A stretch of 64,000 nt of DNA from Anniella stebbinsi. Its lineage: Eukaryota > Chordata > Lepidosauria > Squamata > Anniellidae. The DNA is taken from contig JARDYH010000001.1 of the NCBI GenBank assembly GCA_029215795.1, forward strand, positions 200,515,654 to 200,579,653. Reading direction: 5' to 3'. Positions 55,131 to 64,000 of the stretch are shown one piece after another (position 1 is the stretch's first letter; each line of letters starts with the position of its first letter). The position numbers and the translations under genes are program-made. The notes below the pieces were generated by a model, which had not been told where the DNA came from, did no database searches, and was given only the letters and a program-made list of their open reading frames with translations.

Positions 55131-56640
55131 AGGTTGCACCTGTTCGCTTCCAAGGTTTGCTAGGAAGAAGAAACAAACAAACAATGGTTGATCCCCCATT
55201 TCAGAAAATGAAAAAGAACTTCCCAGTGACAATAACCCAACTGATGGGCTAAACCCACTATAGATAAGTCTCTTTCTGTATGGTATGGGATGGGTCAGCC
55301 TGTGAATATTTTATATCTGGTTGCATCCTCTTTCTAGTGCTCCCATGTAAAACACAGTCCTGTGCATGAACATTCGGGGTCATTCTAGGAACATCCGGGC
55401 TGTACTTACACCAAATTGATCAGCAAGTACAGTCATATCAGGAATCAGGATGCTCTTTAAGCATATTTAAGTTCCACTGATTTCAATATGAGAACATTAC
55501 ACATATGGTTAGCGTCTATTGAAATGCTTACCTTTGTCTATGTAGCAGCCCCAGTTTGCATTAATCTGTATGGGCAATTGCTTTTAAAAATTTCAGAAAC
55601 ATGCAGTGAAGTTGTCAATTCCCAGCCCAAAATGATATGCGAAAAGATCCCACATTTTAAAACTGACTTGGTTTTTAGAGTCAAAGGAACTGGAGCATTA
55701 AGCTGTTTTGATTTTGTAGATCTCAAGATGGATAATTTAACCTTGAATTATGTATCAAAACCCCCTGTTTCAGCATAAAGGCTGCCTATGTGCACATCTA
55801 ATGAATATGACCCTTATGTCTGCAGAAAGAAGCTAGATTTATACATTCCATTAAACATGATCTTCACAGGCTAATTAGCCAGTAATTTCACCCTTGCTTG
55901 TAATATACACCAGTTTATGGTCAATAATAGTAAAATGTATGTAAACCATGCTGTTTATTAATAAACATTATGTGCTTCTGGCTTTCCAATAAAGTAATGG
56001 ATGGGTCTTCTCCTGCTCAAGACCTCTGTGCTGTAAAAACTAAAAAAAAATTGGAAATATCAGTGGGCTGTTACGATGTAAAAATGGATGCGACATGAAA
56101 AATTTGCAGATTCCATTGAAGACCTTTGAATGTTTCCTGCTACTTTCATGTTTCACATTGCCATTGCATTTGAAGAAAGCAGGTAGTCTTTTCTCCGGTT
56201 ATATCGCTCTGGCTAACAGCTGCTTCTCTGCACTCATTTGCCCGTTTGGTCATACCAGGAAGGAAGTTTTGCAATCGCTACACAGAGCTGTTAATCCATG
56301 GCATCTACTGCCTGTTTTGTAACAAAATTGATATCCGAGCTCTACACAAATAGCTTTTTCTTTCCTGCTTTCCAGCTACCTAACTTCTAGGTGGGGCTGC
56401 GCTACAGTAGAATAATGCAGTTACACAAATAGCAAAATATATTTTCTTTTGCCTTCAGAAATAATACTTCATTTCCCCTGCTCTAAAAAAAAAAACCTTT
56501 AGAAAAACAGAAGCTAAACAGAAGCTAGACTGGAAGGTCATGCCGTCATCTAAAGAACCTGTAAACAACCATGAGTAAGGAACAGCGAGTGAACAATAAA
56601 TGCCTCATGTAGAAAAGCACACAATGATGAGAAGAACGGC
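55131..56640. other. Unassigned AT-rich stretch
   Basis: A plus-strand frame of 96 codons at 55488-55778 has no recognisable domain. No other feature seen. Confidence 0.35.
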
Positions 56641-56644
56641 TGAG

Positions 56645-56680
56645 TGGGGGAGTGGAGTGGAGTGGAGTGGAGTGGAGTGG
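56645..56680. repeat. (AGTGG)n microsatellite
   Basis: Six or so perfect AGTGG units directly abut the 5' break of the following L2 copy. Confidence 0.85.
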
Positions 56681-58166
56681 TCAATGCCTCCCTTTGTCAA
56701 GGCAGAGTACCAGCCTGATTGAAGGAGGCAGTGGTAAGGCCCATACTGAAAAAGCCCGCCTTGAATCCCATCATATTGGATAATTACCAGTCAGTCTCCA
56801 ATATTCCATTTTTGGGCAAGGTATTGGAGCGTGTGGTGGCCTCCCAACTCCAGGGATTCCTGGATGAGACAGATTATCTAGATCCATTTCAATCTGGCTT
56901 CATACTTGGTTATGGGACAGAAACAGCTTTGGTTGTATTGGTGGATGACCTATGCCAGGAACTGGACAGGGGGAGTGTGTCCTTGTTGGTTCTGCTGGAC
57001 CTCTCAGTGGCGTTCGATACCATCGACCATGGCATCCTTCTTGGCCGCCTTGCTGGGATGAATCTTGGAGGCTCTGTTTTACAGTGGCTCCGTTCCTTCC
57101 TGGAGGGGTGAACCCAGAAGGTGTTGCTGGGGGCTGCTGTTCAACTCCTTGGCCATTAGCCTGTGGAGTCCCTCAGGGCTCCATTTTGTTCCCCTTGCTA
57201 TTTAACATATACATGAAACCGTTGGGAGAGGTTGTCTGGAGTTTTGGGTGTGGTGCCACCAGTACGCTGATGACATACACAAGACAGAGGTGCTCCTAGT
57301 CAGTTGAAAGGCAGATCAGGGAATAGTAACTCAGCTTGTGCTGAATGGGGTTACACTCCCCCTGAAGACACAGGTTCGCAGCTTGGGTGTACTTCTGGAT
57401 TCATCCCTGAGCCTGGATGCCCAGGTTTTGGCGGAGGCCAGGAGTGCATTTGCAGTTAAGTCTTGTGAGCCAGCTGCGCCGTTCCTTGAGATGTCGGACC
57501 TGGCCACGGTGACACATGCCTTAGTACATCCCATTTGGATTACTGTAACATGCTCTACGTGGGGCTGCCTTTGAAGAGTGTTCGGAAACTTCAACTGGTT
57601 CAAAGAGCTGTGGCCAGATTGTTGACCGGGGCTGATTACAGGGAGTATACAACTCCCTGTTAAACAGCTCCACTGGCTTCCAGTTTGTTTCCGGGCACAA
57701 TTCAAAGTGCTGGTTATGACCTATAAAGCCCTATACGGCTCGGGTCCAGGTTATCTGAAAGACCATATTCTCCCATGTGAGCCTGCCCATGCTCTGAGAT
57801 CTTCTGGGGAGGCCCTTCTCTCGGTCTCACCAACATCCCAGGCATGCCTGGTGGGTATGCGAGAGAGGGCCTTCTTCGTGGCTGCTCCAATGCTCTGAAA
57901 CTCCCTTCCTAAGGAAGCCAGACTAGCTTCCTCTGTGCTGCACTTCCAGAGGCAAGCAAAAACTTTTTTATTCCAGCAGGCTTTTTTAAATATGTTGGGC
58001 TTATGTTAATGTATGGTTTGGTTTTGTTTTTAAAATTTGTTACTGCTTTCAAATTTTTAAAATGTTTAATTCTATTTTAACTTTTGTGAACTGATATTTA
58101 TATGTTTTAATTGTACATGTTTTAACTTTGTGAACTGCTTTGAGTCCCAGCCCTGGGAAAAAGGCA

Positions 58167-58213
<47 letters not shown>

Positions 58214-58215
58214 TC
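56681..58215 (+). mobile_element. L2-clade LINE, 5'-truncated, internally deleted
   Basis: Starts within the RT N-terminal part (LKEAVVRPILKKPALNP) and runs to an AAT microsatellite at 58168-58215. Frames: NYQSVSNIPFLGKVLERVV and [17 protein letters not shown] are open to a TGA at 57109-57111; later parts are in shifted frames. Near 57263-57292 the catalytic YADD is followed directly by HKTEVLL, so the segment normally between YADD and DKTEV is deleted. The 3' tail matches the fragment at 0.34-0.78 kb, so both belong to the same subfamily. Confidence 0.85.
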
Positions 58216-58904
58216 ACATTTCCCCAGCAAAAACATGTGGCAATTTGAGTTCTGGACTAATGAGTTACTCACATCTCTAGCCAGGGAAGTGTTACCTTGA
58301 GACAAGATATCTGGATCACCTACACTAGGGGTGCTGAACCTCTGGGAGGTGGTTCCAGTTGGGCCCACGGGTGAAGGAAGCAAATGGACAGTGGCAACTT
58401 TGGCAAGGAGGAGGAATTGGGTCCGCTGAATACATCGTGCCCTAGAACCTTCTCCCCACCCCCAAAAGCCTAGAGCTGGCACTGCTGTACGTAGTAACAA
58501 AGTTGTAAGAGGATAGGCTTCAGTATCAGTTAAGAATTTGCTACACACCAGAAGTTGGTCACATAATAAAACAACTGATTAAATAGATACAGTTGGCGAG
58601 TATGAGACTGCCTGTTGTACTTAGTGCTAGAAAATGATGGCGCAAGCCATATCTTATCCAAGCAGATAGCAAGCTCTTTTGTTTTTTTTTAGTTTTATTT
58701 CTAGATCAGAACTGCTCCATTACTTACTGGCATAGAACCAAATTATCCTATAGTGGCATCCATTCTAAAGTAATATGGCTTCTCCTAAAGATGAATTTGG
58801 ACATTTTGCTTTCCAGATAAAACGTAAGCACCTTCTTAAACCAGATAAGAAAGGCCTGAATAACTATTGTCTTTGTTATCAAGGCTGTTCAATGGCTATT
58901 AGTC
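58216..58904. other. Unassigned
   Basis: No recognised feature. Confidence 0.3.
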
Positions 58905-58910
58905 TTTATT

Positions 58911-58945
<35 letters not shown>

Positions 58946-59110
58946 TTGCATTTGGCTATTGGGCGGTATGGAAATGCAATAAATAAAACAAACAAATAAA
59001 TATTTTTTTACCCCACCCCTCAGCCAAAAAAGGCTCCCTGAGCAGCTTACAATCAACCAGCAAAAAAGACAGCCCCTGCCCTCAGGCTTACAATCTAAAA
59101 AAGAAACAAC
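58905..59110. repeat. (TTTA)n microsatellite and lizard SINE/LINE-tail-like segment
   Basis: TTTA units run from about 58909 to 58950. They are followed by a GGGCGGTATGGAAATGCAAT, AATAAA-type LINE tail and then ACCCCACCCCTCAGCC, GCTCCCTGAGCAGCTTACAA, typical of widespread squamate interspersed repeats. Confidence 0.5.
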
Positions 59111-59154
59111 TCAGAAGGAAAAGGCGAAGGGGAGGGGAAAGGAAAAATGATGGT

Positions 59155-59345
59155 TATATGCTACCTCCAGTATCACAGGCAGTATGCCTCTGTATACTAG
59201 TTGCTGGAGAACACGAGCGGGAAGATGTTATTGCATTCATGTCCTACTTGTGGGCTTTCCATAGGCAACTAGTTGGCCACTGTGTGAAGAGAATGCTTGA
59301 TTAGATAGGCCTTTGGTCTGATCCAACATGGCTCTTATGTTATGC
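59155..59345 (+). repeat. Dispersed SINE-like repeat, longer copy
   Basis: Blocks ATCACAGGCAGTATGCCTCT, GTTGCTGGAGAACACG, CTTGTGGGCTTTCCATAGGC, TTGGCCACTGTGTGAAGAG and CTTTGGTCTGATCCAACATG lie in one line. The last two are the complement of the fragment at 1.63-1.76 kb. Confidence 0.6.
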
Positions 59346-60269
59346 TTGTGATCATGGGAGCCAAAGCATGCTACCACTCAGGCAATGGATGCTTTCTCAT
59401 AGACTTGCTGCCATTTTGTTTACAAGGGAATGCCACTATTAGTATGCATATGAGCATGCTCTGATTTCTTTTGGTTTCTAGTAACCATGACCCAAAGAAA
59501 GGAATTAAATTATCTATCAGGTTGAAAGCAAGCAGTTCCTTTTACCACAGCTGTATAACTAACTTATGTCTAATTGTTTGAGTCTTCAGATGGGTTGGAC
59601 CTTTTATTGTCTTCCTTGCCACACAATAGGCTGGGTGAGTTAAAGAGCTCTAAGTTTTCAAAGGCGAGAGTTTTTGAGTGTCTGCCAGTGCAGATCTGTT
59701 TTAACAAACAAGCTGCAGGGTACTTATTAGTTGGCTGTGGTTTGCAAGCCATGAAGCCCCTGGAGTCAGATCTGTTGATCAAATAGTGAATTTCTGTATA
59801 TCGCTAAGGCCATTAGATGAAAAGTGAAGCACAACTGCACATAAATACAGGTTTCGGTTACGCCGCTGTAAACGACTTTCGGCTTGGAACACCAGCAAAT
59901 GGAATATTAAACATTAGTAAAACCAAGCCTTCCTTCAGATTGCTTTCTTTAGGGTTTCCTGATGGGATATCGAGTGCCGTAAGACTTTGTGATCAAGTGC
60001 AAAATTGCTTTAATTGTTATCTGTTGCAATGCCACAGAACAAAAACTTGTCTGAAACTTTGAGTAGTTATTCATTATTGTTATTTTGATTTTGTTTGTTT
60101 TTTGTCTTTAAAGGAGGTATTATGAAGACAGTCCTGACTTCTGCTACTAGCAGATGAGGGTGGAAATTGTTTGTGAATGGATACCTCTGTCTTTTTAATT
60201 CTCATAAGAAGATTAGGCCTGGCTAATTTCACTCTGAAGACCAACCCTTCATGAGCCCTTTCTTTCTTT
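59346..60269. other. Unassigned non-coding stretch
   Basis: No recognised coding or structural feature. Confidence 0.3.
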
Positions 60270-60555
60270 AAATTGGGGGTGGGCAATATGTGACCCATGT
60301 GGCCTCCACAGCCCCACAGTGTAGCCATCTGCCAAAATTCAGGGGGACACCCAAAAAAAAATGTAAAGCATTTCCCCAAAAAACAAAATGGTGTCTGCAG
60401 CTACTATGGAGCACCAAAAGGGTCAAAATTAGTTTGATAACAAGCAGTTCTGGATGCCATTAAATTATTTTTATTTCCCCTCCTGTTTTTGGCACCCACA
60501 AGTAGAGTGGCCCATGGTCCCTGAACTTCCTGAAGTTGCCCAGCCCTGCTTTACA
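60270..60555. repeat. Possible terminal-inverted-repeat element
   Basis: Begins GGGGGTGGGCAATATGTG and ends GAAGTTGCCCAGCCCTG; the outer 12-15 bp are inverted repeats of each other (GGGTGGGCAA and TTGCCCAGCCC). No target duplication is evident. Confidence 0.35.
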
Positions 60556-61250
60556 TTCAGGTCTGGAAGAAATCATGTAGGTCCACAGAAGAGCTGGGAA
60601 TTGATGTAGGTCTAGACACACTTTTCTTCCTTAGTACATAAGACTTTCCATGCATCTTGCATATCTCCTCTGAATTACAGGTAGGAGAGGAAGAATCCTA
60701 TCTATATATCCCTCGGTGTGTGAGGCCAAGGCTGTGTTAGAAAGCCAATCAGGTCCCGCAGCACTTGAGCTATAGGCCCCAGCAGGGCCAGCCCTATCAT
60801 TAGGCCAGCCCTATCATTAGGCATTCAGGCACCAGAAGCTGGTTGACGGGAATTGCACCAAGCTGCTAGAGGACAGAGCTGTGTGCGTCATCATGTGGCC
60901 CTTTAAGGTAGCCTGCTGTCTTCAGTTGTGTTCAGGGCTGTGCAGAGCTGGTCATATGCCCAGGCCAGATGGGAAGTGTGTGCCCCCCCCATTTCAAACT
61001 GCTCATTAAGTATTTTTTAATCAGCGGCACTGATTCAGTGCTAAATACGTATATGAACTAGAACGATTTATAAAAAAGGTAATGAGAAGCACTTTCATTC
61101 AAGATGTAAGACATCACTTCTTCACATTCAGAATTTCATGATGGACGGCTTCTGTGCTGCTTCCGCAAGGCAAGCTCCTTGCTTCTCAATGGGCCGCTTA
61201 CGCTACAGAAGCAGTAGCGTAAGCTAAGGGGGGACCTCCTCGTTGGAGTT
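60556..61250. other. Unassigned
   Basis: Contains a short tandem duplication of GGCCAGCCCTATCATTA at 60785-60820. Nothing else recognised. Confidence 0.35.
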
Positions 61251-61255
61251 CCCCC

Positions 61256-61722
61256 TCAAAATCGTGGGCCCTGGGCCAACTGGCCCCACTGCTCCACCCC
61301 CTGTACAGCTCTGGTTGTGTTGGAGGATGCTGTCCCAATATTGAAGTAAGGATCAACTGCCACTCCAGAGGCTTCAGTATATGGAATGGAGGTGGGCAAC
61401 ATCTTGTCCTTTGCCTTAGCCAGCAAAATGTCTTGGACCAGCACTGCGTCCCAGGATTCCTGAAAGTATGGTGACGGCTCCAGGTTTTTGAGGTCCTTGG
61501 GGTTTCTACCTGAGTGAGTCAACTTTCTCACTGCCATTGTCACCAATGGCTGTTGCTCTTCATCCTCTTTCTCAGCACTGTTACCTCCTGGTTGCATGAC
61601 AGGCAGAGGGCCTTTGAGCAAGGAGACAGCGGCATCTTCTGCTCCTTCTCATCACCACCATTGTCTGGACGATAGGCAGGTGAACAAGCAGTCTGAAGTG
61701 CTGAAGGAGAGGAGCAACTCAT
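61256..61722 (-). other. Minus-strand open frames of unknown nature
   Basis: The frame 61621-61256 (121 codons) contains RKLTHSGRNPKDLKNLEPS and VLVQDILLAKAKDKMLPTS; an overlapping frame lies at 61722-61540. The composition is more protein-like than most chance frames here, but I recognise no family. A decayed retroelement or processed pseudogene is possible. Confidence 0.25.
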
Positions 61723-61807
61723 GTCAGTGAGCCCATGCTAGGATGTGAGCCCTTGGCTGGTGCCCAACCATGCCTACCCTTGACGCTGGCCTTGTTATCG
61801 CACAAAA

Positions 61808-61935
61808 CAACCATGCTGAAACTTAGCAGGGCTGGGGTCAGTCAGTGCCTGGGTGGGAGACTGCCCTGTGATCCTGTGAATGCTGCCTTCTGTTTTTGAT
61901 AGAAGAACAGTGGGATATAAATGTAATAATCATTA
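61808..61935 (+). repeat. 5S-rRNA-derived SINE
   Basis: The segment GAAACTTAGCAGGGCTGGGG followed by CAGTGCCTGGGTGGGAGACT corresponds to the internal-promoter part of 5S rRNA (A-box-like AGCAGGG and C-box-like GGGTGGGAGAC). It ends in GGGATATAAATGTAATAAT, a SINE-type tail. A true 5S gene is excluded because the 5' half and the terminal stem are absent. Confidence 0.7.
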
Positions 61936-63309
61936 ACTTCCTTTGCCTTCCTCACTAATTGATGGAGATTCCCAGCTGGTCGCAAGGCTAATGACTGGAT
62001 CTCGCCCGTCTTTTTTCCTACCCATGTAATTACCCCTAAACCTGCACCAGTGCAGGAGCAAGGCACCTAGGAGCAAACATCCATCATGACTATTGCTTAC
62101 AAGATGGAGCAAAGAACCTATGTAACACCAGCGGCCCAGCTCTTTGCATAGAAGATGGCTACATCCGTGCATCAGGTTGCTTAATTCAATGAAATAACTT
62201 GGTTTTGCAGCTCAGCTTTCTCCTTAGAGACATCAAAGGTGTGGACAGTCAACACATTGGTCTGTGTGGGGGAGAGACTGCTTCCACCCCCACTCTCTGT
62301 GCATTTGCTTGGCCATCAGAATAGAGCTTATGCACTTAGAAGTTCAGACACGTCAGGACCTCTCCATGTAACCAGGAGCCAAAGGCATCATCTCTCTTCT
62401 GCCATTCAAAAATAAAGATCATGTGTTGAGGGATGAAGTCTACTGCCACAGTGGCTCTCCATCCCCCTGCGTACAAAACATGGGGTGTTGTACATGTCTT
62501 GAATGGGTTGGATCCAGATATGCTGTTCCATCAGGGGAAGGATACCACTTGCAGGACGGGACCTCTGCACTCTCTCCTGCAGTTCTCTGTGCACACTCCA
62601 GATCTGCTCCTGCGGGTTAGGAGGCTTCAGGAGGTAGGAGAGGACATGGAAGTCTCATTCTATGAGCAGTATCCTTCTGATGGTGGAACTACAGGTCTGG
62701 ATCCAATCCAGTGACTCTAAAGGCCTCGACAAATGTCACACTTATCTAAGGATGTGCACAAAAGATTATGTAGAGCGTTCTCCCAAATAAATTTGATCTA
62801 TCCCAGAAAGCACTTAATTCAAACATTTTTAGCTGATTTCACTTCATGGGTTATCTGTCCCTAAGCAGACATCAGTTGTTACTAATTAGCCAATGACTCA
62901 AAAATCCTTTGACAAATTGTTTATAGGACTGAATTTCATGCTGTGCGAGTTGCTCACAAATAACTCCCTGTGACTACCGCAACAAGTGTTTGTTATTTGT
63001 GGCGAGTGGCTGTTCACAAAAAGAAAAAAAGTCATACGGCTTCCTTGCCAACCGTGGGTTCAATGTCCATCAATTGATTGAACTTTGGAGTTGGCCATTT
63101 TTCCCCTCCAAAGTTTTTGTGAATAGAATTTCCCTCCCAATGTCCTCTTTGCTGGTGGGACATAAAAAGGTCTGAAAAACTCCATTGTCAAAGTACAGAT
63201 TCCTTAGCTGCAAATACTGATAACTATAGTATGTGTGGCCAACTCTAGTTCAGCTTTCTATAACAAAAGCTCTACAGTATCATGCAAAAGTAATGCCTGA
63301 GGCATATAT
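61936..63309. other. Unassigned stretch with fragmentary minus-strand frames
   Basis: Minus-strand frames at 62172-61933 and 62594-62406 read like pieces of a broken coding sequence (for example IWIQPIQDMYNTPC), possibly an old retroelement, but no diagnostic motif is present. Confidence 0.25.
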
Positions 63310-63446
63310 TCAGCCTTTCCCCATCTGGTGCCCTCCAGACATTTTGGACTTCAACTCCCATTAGCCCCAGCCAGCATGGCCAATGGTCAGGGATTCTGGG
63401 AGTTGTAGTGCAAAACATCTGCAAGGCATCAGGCTGGGGAAAGCTG
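63310..63446. repeat. ACTACAACTCCC-type fold-back repeat, well preserved
   Basis: The left arm CCTTTCCCCATCTGGTGCCC and TTGGACTTCAACTCCCATTA faces the right arm GGGAGTTGTAGTGCAAAACA and CATCAGGCTGGGGAAAGC; the turn contains CCAGCATGGCCAATGG. Best preserved of the four copies in the window. Confidence 0.7.
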
Positions 63447-64000
63447 ATTTAGATTAAGACAAATGAAAAAGAAATTACGGTTGACATTTCCTTAAAAATC
63501 TGAAATAGCTTCTTAGTCTAAATTCTTCTGCGTTGTAGTATTAATTTCTAATTTCTCATGTTATACCAATTATTTGTAATCATTTGGAACTTCCGTAGTA
63601 TTTCCAAGCAAAATCCCATTAAGGATCATGAAAGCCGCTCCACTCCCACCCCACCCCACCCCATCTAACTCTTCCATCTATGAGATGAAAGTGAATGTAA
63701 GGCATTTAACCTGCACATTTACGAAAGAGGACTTAAACGGAAGTAATCTCACCTTAAAACATACAGTCACGTGGACAGAAATCCCGTGTACAACATGAAT
63801 TTCCATTACAGTGTAATATAACCAGAATCAATCCTGGAATGTGGAGTTCATTCCTGGCCGGTACTAGCACTTGAGGCAACCTACAGAGCTTCTAAGTTTT
63901 CCAGAGCTATCTAGGGATATAGGAAACTGCTGGATACTGTTGGACCACTGGCCCATTTCTATGTACTCTGTCTCGCAATGACACTTCAAGCTCTCAAGCT
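63447..64000. other. Unassigned flank
   Basis: Contains a (CCCAC)n-like run at 63641-63663; no other feature recognised. Confidence 0.3.

Noticed and set aside
61808..61935. A functional 5S rRNA gene
   Set aside because: Only the internal-promoter portion resembles 5S rRNA; the 5' half and closing stem are missing and a SINE-type tail follows.

Overview
This window reads as repeat-dense genomic DNA from a squamate reptile (lizard or snake). The evidence is the mix of mobile elements: L2-clade LINEs in many states of decay, two full-length DIRS-type tyrosine-recombinase retrotransposons, an R4/Dong- or Jockey-like LINE, hAT-like fold-back elements with 8-bp target duplications, a 5S-rRNA-derived SINE, MIR-like fragments, and AAT and CA microsatellites. 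The species cannot be named from the sequence. No intact, confidently recognisable host gene is present; almost every long reading frame belongs to a mobile element.

Layout. 0-4.4 kb: L2 tails, a fold-back hAT-like element with target-site duplication, and a probable solo LTR. 4.4-5.2 kb: a two-copy tandem repeat. 5.4-22.1 kb: a tandem array of a unit of about 1,193 bp. The unit carries exon-like segments on the minus strand, with plausible splice sites but decayed frames. Two units are interrupted at the same base by a 3,834-bp L2 LINE, and the two LINE-bearing blocks lie 6,206 bp apart and are nearly identical. The 5' end of this LINE carries an open frame whose centre aligns without gaps to the coiled coil of the nuclear-pore protein TPR, so it looks like a chimeric retrotransposon with captured host coding sequence. 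22.6-25.1 kb: an LTR/leader fragment with a perfect 26-bp hairpin, then a probable L1-like fragment on the minus strand.

25.9-31.9 kb: DIRS element 1 (badly decayed). 33.9-40.0 kb: DIRS element 2 (better preserved). Both have inverted terminal repeats, an internal complementary region, a gag-like frame, RT/RNase H/methylase-like frames and a tyrosine recombinase. They show the same chain of +1 frame offsets (gag to RT N-terminus to RT core), although they are clearly diverged. Their lesions differ: element 1 has lost an RT catalytic aspartate (YLDH), while element 2 has lost the recombinase HxxR arginine (HSAW) and carries a 67-bp templated duplication in RNase H. Element 2 sits inside an R4-like LINE and splits it in two.

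41-64 kb: mostly non-coding DNA and nested non-autonomous DNA transposons. The most striking is a GC-rich 1,814-bp hAT-like element at 48.5-50.3 kb with an 8-bp target duplication and five internal palindromic units, itself inserted in an L2 tail. Two further L2 copies, one nested in another repeat, lie at 53.8-54.9 and 56.7-58.2 kb. Assignments of LINE clade, TPR origin and element type rest on motifs recognised by eye; no database search was run.
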